Shown here: positions 36,252-43,191 of the stretch, one piece after another | How the letters are laid out: every line of letters starts with the position of its first letter | How positions within the stretch are numbered: position 1 is the stretch's first letter | Origin: Zobellia uliginosa | GTDB taxonomy: Bacteria > Bacteroidota > Bacteroidia > Flavobacteriales > Flavobacteriaceae | Length of the DNA: 64,000 bases | NCBI RefSeq assembly: GCF_018860745.1 | Contig: NZ_JAHKPY010000004.1 | Span: forward strand, 60,287 to 124,286 | Reading direction: 5' to 3' | The notes under the pieces: model-generated | Databases searched by the model: none | What the model was told of the DNA's origin: nothing | The model's input: only the letters and a program-made list of their open reading frames with translations | Program-made: the position numbers and the translations under genes

Positions 36252-37121
36252 TTATTCTTCGGTTCCTCCAAGATTTTTTATGCGTTCAAAAGTGCCTGTA
36301 AAGTTCTTTTTCTCGTTCAGATCAAAGTAAATCAGAACACTTGCAACAACAGATATAATATGTAATAGAAACTGTGCAAGAGTACTGATTATTCCTAAAA
36401 TGATGGAGATAGGGTCTGCAATCGTAAAATTTTCAGCATCCATTTCTCCTGAAAGGATACCCATTTTTGCATAGGAGTATATTGTACCGGGCAATGCAAA
36501 AGCATAGCCTGCTACCATAACAATAATTCCTACTACAAATAAGGAGGCAAAGGTTACCCACCAATAATCCTTTACCAGCGTAAAACTATCACTAAAAGCG
36601 TCTGAAATACTTTTTCCGTCAAAAGCTAAAATGCTAAAAGATAGCACCAAGGGTACATAAAGGTATATTCCAGGCAGAAAGCAAAAAAGAAAACCTACTC
36701 CCACACAAATGGCCACTAAAAAACCTAAACCTATAAACTTCCAAAAAGAGTCGTATACATTTTCCTTAATTTCCGTAAAATCTATAACACCGTTATTTTT
36801 AATGTACGATTTAATATAGAAGAGTGTAGTGGCCTGCGCCATGACGTAAGTGGTAACGGTAGCCAGTATAAAAACAAGAGCGACCATAAAAACTGCAAAG
36901 CCGTTTATAAGTGAGGTAGACCCCCCCATAGTTAGACTCATAACATCTCCTATTTGAAACATGTAAAACCCATAGCTGATCAGCATAACCGCCAAAAAAG
37001 GAGCAATAATTCTAAAAAATACTCCAAAAAATGTTTTGAATTCGTTGCGTAAAAAGCCAAAGGTATCGGAAAGAATCTGGCTCATTTCCCGTTGTTTCTT
37101 AAACTGTATGTGTTCTTTCAT
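36252..37121 (-). CDS. Polytopic membrane protein of the MoxR/SpoIIM block
   Basis: A 289-residue integral membrane protein with about six hydrophobic segments (about 34-55, 70-95, 125-150, 155-172, 190-215, 240-265) and a cytoplasmic N-terminus. The layout resembles the glycerophosphoryl-diester-phosphodiesterase membrane-domain and DUF4013-type proteins that occur at this place in related blocks, but I see no decisive motif. It overlaps the SpoIIM-like gene by 4 bp (ATGA). A start 12 codons later ('MSQILSDTFGF') is possible. A membrane scaffold role is the most that can be said. Confidence 0.75.
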   Translation of the reverse strand: MKEHIQFKKQREMSQILSDTFGFLRNEFKTFFGVFFRIIAPFLAVMLISYGFYMFQIGDVMSLTMGGSTSLINGFAVFMVALVFILATVTTYVMAQATTLFYIKSYIKNNGVIDFTEIKENVYDSFWKFIGLGFLVAICVGVGFLFCFLPGIYLYVPLVLSFSILAFDGKSISDAFSDSFTLVKDYWWVTFASLFVVGIIVMVAGYAFALPGTIYSYAKMGILSGEMDAENFTIADPISIILGIISTLAQFLLHIISVVASVLIYFDLNEKKNFTGTFERIKNLGGTEE

Positions 37122-38077
37122 GAGGCTGGTTTTTTGTTAAGTCGTTTAGGGTATATAACGTAGTAAAATAGGATAAGTGCCAAGGAGGATAAAATTATGA
37201 GAATGGCCAAAACGTCCGGCATTTCTGTATGGCGGGTGACAAAACCTTCTAAGAAACCGGCAATAATGAAAAAGGGTACGGTACTGAGCATAATTTTCAA
37301 TCCGTTTTGAACGCCTCTTTTAAAAGATTCCAACCTAGTATATGTGCCCGGGAATAGAATGCCATTGGCCAGCACCAGCCCAGCACAACCCGCAATAATA
37401 ATAACGGATATTTCTATGGTACCATGTATCCAAATGGTTCTAACGGATTCCCATAGCAATCCTTTTTCATAGAAGAAATATTGAAAACTACCCAACATAA
37501 TGCCATTCTGCATCATTACGAACAAGGTGCCTATGCCAAGTAAAATACCATATGCGAAAGCCATTAAGGCCACACGAATATTATTAATAGTAATACCTAA
37601 GAACATGTTGAATTCACCCATTTGTTTATAAACGGCCATAGAGTCTCCCTTTTCAATATTTTCCAAAGTCATATTTACATAACCATCGCCTAAAATTGAA
37701 CGAACAAACGTACCTTCGTTGGCCGCTGAAAAGGCACCTACTAAACTGAAAAAAAAGAACACCAAAAATGCGATCAATAATTCGCGTTGGTGTTGATAGA
37801 ACATTGTAGGAAATTCCGTTTTCCAGAATTCTAGAATACGGTTCTTAGGTTCGCGTTTGGTTTTGTAGATTTTTTGGTGCGCCTGAGACGCTAGGGTATT
37901 AAGATAAAACTCCGTATTGCTGCCGGCATAAAAGGTCTTTGCATAGCTGAGATGGTCCGTAATTTCAATATAAAGATCGGACAATTTATCAGGGGTCAAA
38001 GCCGTTTTGTTGGTCAGGGCATTTTCAAAAGTAGCCCATTTGTCTTTATTTTGCTTTACAAAGGCGGCTTCGCGCAT
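37118..38077 (-). CDS. Stage II sporulation protein M (SpoIIM)-like membrane protein
   Basis: A 319-residue protein with a cytoplasmic N-terminal helical domain (about 1-95, 'REAAFVKQNKDKWATFENAL') and five or six membrane helices that match the SpoIIM/DUF95 family: 'ELLIAFLVFFFFSLVGAF', 'NNIRVALMAFAYGILLGIGTLFVMMQNG' with the conserved 'NN-R' and 'G-L-G-T', 'TIEISVIIIAGCAGL' and 'PFFIIAGFLEGFVTR'. In sporulating Firmicutes SpoIIM is part of the DMP engulfment complex; this organism is not a sporulator, and the Bacteroidota homologue has no assigned role. First gene of the six-gene operon, 32 bp from the divergent RDD gene. Confidence 0.9.
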   Translation of the reverse strand: MREAAFVKQNKDKWATFENALTNKTALTPDKLSDLYIEITDHLSYAKTFYAGSNTEFYLNTLASQAHQKIYKTKREPKNRILEFWKTEFPTMFYQHQRELLIAFLVFFFFSLVGAFSAANEGTFVRSILGDGYVNMTLENIEKGDSMAVYKQMGEFNMFLGITINNIRVALMAFAYGILLGIGTLFVMMQNGIMLGSFQYFFYEKGLLWESVRTIWIHGTIEISVIIIAGCAGLVLANGILFPGTYTRLESFKRGVQNGLKIMLSTVPFFIIAGFLEGFVTRHTEMPDVLAILIILSSLALILFYYVIYPKRLNKKPAS

Positions 38078-38109
38078 TAACTCTTGGTTTATACCAAAGA
38101 AACGAAACT

Positions 38110-38826
38110 ATGGAACAATTTCAAATAGAAACAGCCCAAAATATCACTATTAATCAGCGTACAGCTCATTTAGGAGACCGTATGCTGGCCTACCTTTTGG
38201 ATAGTTTAATCATTTTGGCCTACACCATAACCATGATTCTCTTGTTGGTTTCGTTGGATATAGATTTTGGGGATATGTGGGCACTTTATATGCTAATAAG
38301 TCTACCGGCATTTTTATATTATGTACTTCTAGAAACCTTTATGGATGGCCAAACCGTTGGAAAAACGGTTATGAAAATACGTGTAGTAAAATTAGACGGT
38401 TCAAAACCAGGTTTTTCTAATTATTTTGTACGATGGATTTTACGGATCATAGATGTAGTACTTACCTCCGGAGGTGTTGCCGTGTTAACTATTTTAATTC
38501 GAGGGAATGGACAACGAGTAGGGGATATAGCTGCTGGTACAACAGTGATCAGTGAAAAAAAACGGATTTCTTTAAAAGACACTTTACTTAGGGAATTACC
38601 TGAGGATTATAAGCCGCAATTTCCACAGGTTACAATATTTAAAGACCGTGAAATGCAGACTATAAAAGAATTTTACGATTCAGCAAAACGCAATGGAAAT
38701 CACAATGTAATTGTATCTTTGAGCGATCAGATCAAAAAGGTTACAAGCATTGCAACTGAGATGAACCCTATTGATTTTGTAGACCGAATAATTAAAGATT
38801 ATAGCTATTACACGCAACAACTCTAA
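38110..38826 (+). CDS. RDD family membrane protein
   Basis: A 238-residue protein with the RDD domain (about 15-155): 'GDRMLAYLLDSLIILAYTI' with the eponymous R and D residues, a second helix pair, and 'GQTVGKTVMKIRVVKLDG' before the third. The cytoplasmic C-terminal 85 residues are charged and helical. RDD proteins have been linked to ion or small-molecule transport in a few cases, otherwise unknown. It is divergent from the SpoIIM-like gene with only 32 bp between start codons. RDD genes next to SpoIIM/MoxR/DUF58 genes are a recurring arrangement, so it belongs with the block. Confidence 0.9.
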   Translation: MEQFQIETAQNITINQRTAHLGDRMLAYLLDSLIILAYTITMILLLVSLDIDFGDMWALYMLISLPAFLYYVLLETFMDGQTVGKTVMKIRVVKLDGSKPGFSNYFVRWILRIIDVVLTSGGVAVLTILIRGNGQRVGDIAAGTTVISEKKRISLKDTLLRELPEDYKPQFPQVTIFKDREMQTIKEFYDSAKRNGNHNVIVSLSDQIKKVTSIATEMNPIDFVDRIIKDYSYYTQQL

Positions 38827-38895
38827 AATTGTTCTGATTTTAAATCTTGTGTAGAAATACCACATTGTAGAACGCACTAATAATATCCCATACCC

Positions 38896-39507
38896 ATGTT
38901 TTATTTTTTAATTGATATTCTAGGTACCATAGCCTTTGCTATTTCCGGGGTCTTGGTGGCAATGGATAAAAAATTGGACCTGTTCGGGATTTTTATTATT
39001 TCGTTCGTTACCGCAGTGGGTGGTGGTACGCTACGGGATATGCTTATAGGCAATACGCCCGTACTTTGGATGCGAGAACCAGTCTACATTACTGTAATTG
39101 CTGTTGCTGTAGTCTTTTCAGTAATTTTTGCAAGGCATTTAAAACATTTGCGGAGAACATTGTTTTTATTTGACACCATAGGTATTGGTCTATTTACCAT
39201 GTTGGGGATTGAGAAAGGTTTAACAGCAAACTTGTTACCTGTAATGTGTATTGCTTTGGGTACAATTACAGCTTGTTTTGGAGGCGTTATCCGCGATATG
39301 CTCTGTAATGAGATTCCCGTAATTTTCAGAACTAAGGAAATCTATGCAACGGCATGTATCTTGGGGGGTACCAGTTATTTTATATTGGTACTGTTACCAA
39401 TAGATGGTGCCTACGCCTATGTGGCGGCCATTCTTATAATCATAATTGCTCGTTTATTGGCAGTGAAATTGGGAATAGCGCTGCCAAATATATATATGGA
39501 AAAATAG
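38896..39507 (+). CDS. TRIC-type cation channel (UPF0126)
   Basis: A 203-residue, seven-helix membrane protein of the bacterial TRIC family (formerly UPF0126/YicG). The two internal repeats are visible: 'LDILGTIAFAISGVLVAMDK' plus 'FVTAVGGGTLRDML', and 'FDTIGIGLFTMLGIEKG' plus 'ITACFGGVIRDML'. The GGGxxRD pore motifs are intact. These trimers conduct monovalent cations across the inner membrane; the physiological role in bacteria is uncertain. Same strand as the RDD gene, 69 bp apart. Confidence 0.92.
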   Translation: MFYFLIDILGTIAFAISGVLVAMDKKLDLFGIFIISFVTAVGGGTLRDMLIGNTPVLWMREPVYITVIAVAVVFSVIFARHLKHLRRTLFLFDTIGIGLFTMLGIEKGLTANLLPVMCIALGTITACFGGVIRDMLCNEIPVIFRTKEIYATACILGGTSYFILVLLPIDGAYAYVAAILIIIIARLLAVKLGIALPNIYMEK

Positions 39508-39526
39508 AGGACTGATATTCAGTTTT

Positions 39527-40234
39527 TTACTCTATAACTTCCGCTTTTTGGATATAAATATTTTGAGAAGGCCAGTCGCCCTTTTCGGTTTTTACACTGT
39601 TTATTTTATCAACTACATCCATACCTTCAATGACTTTTCCAAAGGGTGTGAATTCTCCGTCTAAGTGATAAGAACCAGGCTTTGTTACGACGATAAAAAA
39701 TTCATAAGGCGATGCTAACATATGCGGATTGTTTATTTCGCTACTTGGCATTGAGATTACACCTCTGTGGTGTTTATGACCTTTTCGGGTGTCCGGAGGC
39801 AAAAGGTATCTGCCAATTTCACTTCGTTTTTTCCCTGTTTTTATATCGTCTGAATTTCCTCCCTGAATGATGAAATTCTTTACGATTCGGTGAAACTGAG
39901 TATCATTAAAATATCCTTTTCTGGTGAGATAGATAAAGTTTGCTTTGTGGTAGGGAACATTATCAAATAACTGAACCGTAAAACTCCCCAAGCGTGTGGT
40001 GATTTTAACTTTGTCTACTTTTAAGTCTTTTTGGTATTCAAAGAAAAAGTCAATGGCGTTTTCTTCGGTCAGTACAAATTTTTCTTTTTTTATTTCCGCA
40101 GAGTCTATTGTAACGGTATCTTTTTTTACTTCGGCTTCTACCTTGGGTTTTTGCTTTTCTTTAGGACTTTCACCACATGAAGCAAGAAAAATAAGTGGTA
40201 ATATTGCTATTATAAAAGAATTTCTGATTGTCAT
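39527..40234 (-). CDS. Cyclophilin-type peptidyl-prolyl isomerase lipoprotein
   Basis: A 235-residue lipoprotein foldase. The start at 40234 ('MTIRNSFIIAILPLIFLASC') gives a lipobox with C20; a longer in-frame reading would extend 46 residues through the Nudix gene and is rejected. After a charged linker (21-70), the cyclophilin domain (about 80-232) shows 'TRLGSFTVQLFDNVPYHKANFIYLTRKGYF', 'TQFHRIVKNFIIQGG' (catalytic R and active-site F-H-R) and 'YEFFIVV'. It isomerises X-Pro bonds, probably in the periplasm or at the outer membrane. Its start codon overlaps that of the divergent Nudix gene. Confidence 0.92.
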   Translation of the reverse strand: MTIRNSFIIAILPLIFLASCGESPKEKQKPKVEAEVKKDTVTIDSAEIKKEKFVLTEENAIDFFFEYQKDLKVDKVKITTRLGSFTVQLFDNVPYHKANFIYLTRKGYFNDTQFHRIVKNFIIQGGNSDDIKTGKKRSEIGRYLLPPDTRKGHKHHRGVISMPSSEINNPHMLASPYEFFIVVTKPGSYHLDGEFTPFGKVIEGMDVVDKINSVKTEKGDWPSQNIYIQKAEVIE

Positions 40235-40235
40235 G
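40232..40235. other. Overlapping head-to-head start codons (CATG)
   Basis: The four bases CATG contain the minus-strand ATG of the cyclophilin gene (40234-40232) and the plus-strand ATG of the Nudix gene (40233-40235). There is therefore no intergenic DNA, and each gene's control signals lie inside the other's reading frame. Confidence 0.75.
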
Positions 40236-40877
40236 AATTTTGATGATTTCTCTATTCGAATTCCAAAAATAAAGAATCTGCCTTTACCTGGAGAGGCATC
40301 GCATTTAAAAATGGCTCCCCAATTTAGATTAGAGGAGCTACAGACTGCACGTGAAAAACCCCAAATAACCAAAAAAGCTGCGGTTATGGCCCTTTTTTAT
40401 CCAGATGAGGCAAATATCACCCGGCTTTTGCTCATTTTACGAAAAAGTCATCCAAAAGATGTGCACTCTAATCAGATTGGTTTTCCCGGGGGGCAAGTTG
40501 AAGCTGAAGATATAGATATGATGGCTACGGCACTTAGGGAAACGCATGAGGAGGTAGGGGTAGAGCCAAACCATATTAAGGTCATAAAATCCTTAACGGA
40601 AATATATATTCCGCCCAGTAATTTTAATGTTCACCCTTTTATGGGAATATATACTAATCCAAAACCATTCTTGCTACAAGAGGCTGAAGTAGAGGAATTG
40701 GTGGAAGTTCCTTTGGTTGATTTTATGGATGATGCCAATATTTTTATTGAAGAAATGACTACTTCATATGCAACAAATGTACCTGTACCTGCCTTTAAAT
40801 TAAATGGTTATACCGTTTGGGGTGCTACCGGAATGATGCTGAGTGAAATCAGAATCTTATTACAACAGGTTTTATAG
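40233..40877 (+). CDS. Nudix hydrolase, CoA pyrophosphatase type
   Basis: A 214-residue Nudix protein of the CoAse (NudL-like) branch, which splits CoA or acyl-CoA into phosphopantetheine and 3',5'-ADP. The Nudix box is 'GGQVEAEDIDMMATALRET' followed by 'HEEVGV' (residues 86-110), and the CoAse-specific lead-in 'SNQIGFPGGQVE' is present. The start 'MNFDDFSIRIPKIKNLPLPG' matches the family's N-terminus, so the long upstream extension through the cyclophilin gene is rejected. The acyltransferase gene starts 25 bp later and may be translated from the same transcript as well as its own. Confidence 0.9.
   Translation: MNFDDFSIRIPKIKNLPLPGEASHLKMAPQFRLEELQTAREKPQITKKAAVMALFYPDEANITRLLLILRKSHPKDVHSNQIGFPGGQVEAEDIDMMATALRETHEEVGVEPNHIKVIKSLTEIYIPPSNFNVHPFMGIYTNPKPFLLQEAEVEELVEVPLVDFMDDANIFIEEMTTSYATNVPVPAFKLNGYTVWGATGMMLSEIRILLQQVL
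40264..40271 (-). promoter_or_regulatory. Cyclophilin-gene -7 box inside the Nudix frame
   Basis: TATTTTTG on the minus strand, about 29 nt before the cyclophilin ATG, within codons of the Nudix gene. No -33 TTG is evident. Confidence 0.4.
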
Positions 40878-40888
40878 GGGTAAATTCG

Positions 40889-40896
40889 TATTTTTG
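40889..40896 (+). promoter_or_regulatory. -7 box of the PlsC-like gene
   Basis: TATTTTTG, identical to the guaA, mnmA and aroQ boxes, ending 6 nt before the ATG at 40903. No -33 TTG is evident. Confidence 0.45.
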
Positions 40897-40902
40897 CTGC
40901 CT

Positions 40903-41718
40903 ATGAGCTTATTTAAGGAAAATCCTTTCGGACATATCTTGTTTCTAAAAAAGTGGCTTATCCGCCTAATAGGGATAGTTACGCATTCTAGATACAAGCG
41001 GTTTAATAGTCTAGAAATAGAAGGGTCGGACATTATCAGATCCCTACCGGAGAAAAATGTTCTTTTTGTTAGTAACCATCAGACCTATTTTGCAGATGTT
41101 GTTGCTATGTTTCACGTATTCAATGCAAGTTTAAAAGGACGCGACAATAATATTAAGAACGTTGGATATATCTGGAATCCCAAACTGAACATGTATTACG
41201 TGGCGGCAGCGGAAACTATGAAAAAGAGCCTTCTGACCAAAATATTCGCGTATGCTGGTTCTGTGAGTGTTGAAAGAACATGGCGGGCCGAAGGGAAGGA
41301 CATTAACCGTCAAGTAAAAATGAGCGATATTTCTAGTATTGGAAAAGCGCTTAATGATGGTTGGGTGATTACTTTTCCACAAGGAACGACCACACCTTGG
41401 AAACCTTTACGAAAAGGTACGGCACATATTATAAAAAAGTACAAGCCCGTTGTAGTTCCCGTCGTTATTGATGGTTTTAGACGTTCTTTTGATAAAAAGG
41501 GACTTCGTATAAAGAAAAAAGGCATTCTACAGTCTATAGTGATCAAAGAACCTTTAGAGATAGATTATGAGAATGAGTCTTTTGATGCTATCATAGAAAA
41601 ACTAGAATACGCTATAGAGCAGCACCCATCTTTCTTAAAGGTTATTTCTAAAAAAGACCTTATGGCTTACGAAGAGGAAAATGAATTGAGAAGGTACCGC
41701 AACAGACATAAAATCTAG
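40903..41718 (+). CDS. PlsC-type acyltransferase with altered motifs
   Basis: A 271-residue membrane-associated protein of the 1-acylglycerol-3-phosphate acyltransferase fold. 'VLFVSNHQTYFADVVA' holds the catalytic histidine, but the acid is at H-x5-D instead of the usual H-x4-D, and the acceptor motif reads 'FPQGTTTPWKPL' instead of 'FPEGTRS'. It could therefore use an acceptor other than lysophosphatidic acid. The start at 40903 ('MSLFKENPFGHILFLKKWLI') is preferred over an ATG 20 codons upstream inside the Nudix gene. The first helix (about 5-30) should sit at the membrane. The homologous pattern is probably shared by other flavobacteria. Confidence 0.82.
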   Translation: MSLFKENPFGHILFLKKWLIRLIGIVTHSRYKRFNSLEIEGSDIIRSLPEKNVLFVSNHQTYFADVVAMFHVFNASLKGRDNNIKNVGYIWNPKLNMYYVAAAETMKKSLLTKIFAYAGSVSVERTWRAEGKDINRQVKMSDISSIGKALNDGWVITFPQGTTTPWKPLRKGTAHIIKKYKPVVVPVVIDGFRRSFDKKGLRIKKKGILQSIVIKEPLEIDYENESFDAIIEKLEYAIEQHPSFLKVISKKDLMAYEEENELRRYRNRHKI

Positions 41719-42365
41719 ACTTCAAGCTTTTTTAGTTCTTTATAATTACTTTTTAGTTTCCTAAGAAGTAACCCATAGAGAAGAAAATAAATACCCCCAA
41801 AAAAGGCGGTCAAAACAACTCCTAAAATTGCCATTGAGACCATTAAGGTAGTTTTGAGCTTTTCTGGAGAAACTTCTTTTGAATCACCAGCTAATTCCGT
41901 AAAATTATCCATAAAACTATCATTTAGGTAAATACCTATAATGACTATAGCTATAAAGACCAATATAGTTGATAGTGAAAATATTACATAATATTTTACC
42001 GTCCTTCTTGTTCTGATTATTTTACGCATTAGCCCCTTGGCACTATCCAATACCGAGATTTCTTTATACCTTTTATAGAAGAGGTAGATAAAATAAAATA
42101 CCACAAGATAATAGACAACGGTCATGCCCATAAAGTATTGATCTACTACGGTATTTTCGTAGATACTCATGCTTTGTCTAAAAGAGGGAATCAAGTAGAG
42201 GAGGTTGGGTATAATTATCTCTAATATACTGATAATCAATATCCATTTAACTATGGAAGAAGACTTCTTCCAAGTCATTCTATGAATATCGTCATAGGTC
42301 AATTTAGGAAGTTGTTCTCCCTTTTTTTGCCAATCTTTCTTTAAAAGTTCCAGTTCGTCCATCAT
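41715..42365 (-). CDS. Four-helix membrane protein, probable sigma-factor partner
   Basis: A 216-residue protein with a cytoplasmic N-terminus ('ELELLKKDWQKKGEQLPKLTYDDI', about 3-27) and four membrane helices (about 39-58, 80-100, 124-147, 172-198), ending in a basic cytoplasmic tail. Database entries of this type have been mislabelled as beta-carotene monooxygenases; no such motif is present. It lies 9 bp after an ECF sigma-factor gene, and its N-terminal cytoplasmic part is the right place for an anti-sigma domain, so I infer an anti-sigma role. Two tandem ATGs make the start uncertain by one codon. It overlaps the convergent acyltransferase stop by 4 bp. Confidence 0.75.
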   Translation of the reverse strand: MMDELELLKKDWQKKGEQLPKLTYDDIHRMTWKKSSSIVKWILIISILEIIIPNLLYLIPSFRQSMSIYENTVVDQYFMGMTVVYYLVVFYFIYLFYKRYKEISVLDSAKGLMRKIIRTRRTVKYYVIFSLSTILVFIAIVIIGIYLNDSFMDNFTELAGDSKEVSPEKLKTTLMVSMAILGVVLTAFFGGIYFLLYGLLLRKLKSNYKELKKLEV

Positions 42366-42374
42366 CTCATCTCC

Positions 42375-42869
42375 TTAAGGATTCAATACGGTTCGTAATT
42401 TTTTCTTGACCCTGTTCATCTTCACACGTGCATTAACTTCACTAATACCAAGAGTTTCACTTATCTCACGATAATCTTTATCCTCTAGATATAAAAACAC
42501 CAAAGCTTTATCAATGTCTCCCAATTGCTTAACCGCTTTGTACATGAGCTTTAATTGCTCTTCTTCGGTGGCATCATATTCGTCGGCTTTTATTTTAAAT
42601 ATTACCGATTCATAATCTTGTGTCCGGACCCGTCTTTTAGACTTTCGGTACAAAGTTATAGCCGTATTCAGCGCTACACGGTACATCCAAGTACTAAATT
42701 TAGATTCACCCCTAAACTTAGGATAAGCCTTCCATAGCTGAATTGTAATTTCCTGAAACAGGTCATTGTGCGAATCCCTATCATTGGTGTACAATGTACA
42801 GACCTTGTGAACAATGTTCTGATTGTTCTCAAGTTCCGTCACAAATTGATGTTCCAGTTCTTTATTCAC
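42375..42869 (-). CDS. ECF-type RNA polymerase sigma factor
   Basis: A 164-residue sigma-70 family protein with region 2 ('NDLFQEITIQLWKAYPKF', 'KFSTWMYRVALNTAITLYRK', about residues 34-77) and region 4 ('KALVFLYLEDKDYREISETL' then 'GISEVNARVKMNRVKKKL', about 120-160). It directs transcription of a small regulon, probably in response to an envelope signal through the membrane protein encoded 9 bp downstream. The first codon is GTG: 'NKELEHQFVTELENNQNIVHK' is the expected family N-terminus and no ATG is in frame nearby. Confidence 0.92.
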   Translation of the reverse strand: MNKELEHQFVTELENNQNIVHKVCTLYTNDRDSHNDLFQEITIQLWKAYPKFRGESKFSTWMYRVALNTAITLYRKSKRRVRTQDYESVIFKIKADEYDATEEEQLKLMYKAVKQLGDIDKALVFLYLEDKDYREISETLGISEVNARVKMNRVKKKLRTVLNP

Positions 42870-43191
42870 GCTAGGGTAGGTAGGTTGTTAGACAATAAGT
42901 AGCTTAAAAGGATTAATTGTTACACTCAAAAGTGATAAAAATTAAGAATAAATTAAGATTTATGGATTGAACAAATTAAATTCTGTTGATTTTAAGTAGA
43001 TTATAATTTTAAAGGTCGAAGAAATTTAATGGATTTTTTTCAGTTTTATATTTTTAGAAAAGTTGGAATTAAGAACGAATACCGAAAAATAATGAATTTT
43101 CTTACATTATTGATTGGTTGGAGTATAATAAAACCTTCGGTTAATCGGTTGGGTACATAATGAATGTTTAATTTTGCGCATATTTTAATCC
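42870..43191. other. Divergent promoter region
   Basis: About 320 bp of very AT-rich DNA between the sigma-factor gene and the NADH dehydrogenase gene. Apart from the promoter of the latter at 43149-43176 I see no gene, repeat or stable hairpin. Confidence 0.6.
43149..43176 (+). promoter_or_regulatory. ndh promoter, TTG-N17-TAATTTTG
   Basis: TTG at 43149-43151 and TAATTTTG at 43169-43176 form a full match to the Bacteroidota promoter pattern, leaving a leader of about 10-15 nt. Confidence 0.65.

Noticed and set aside
39996..40232. An N-terminal extension of 79 residues for the Nudix protein, and the reciprocal 46-residue extension for the cyclophilin
   Set aside because: Both are antisense translations of the other gene's coding region; homologous N-termini and the lipoprotein signal place the starts at the CATG.
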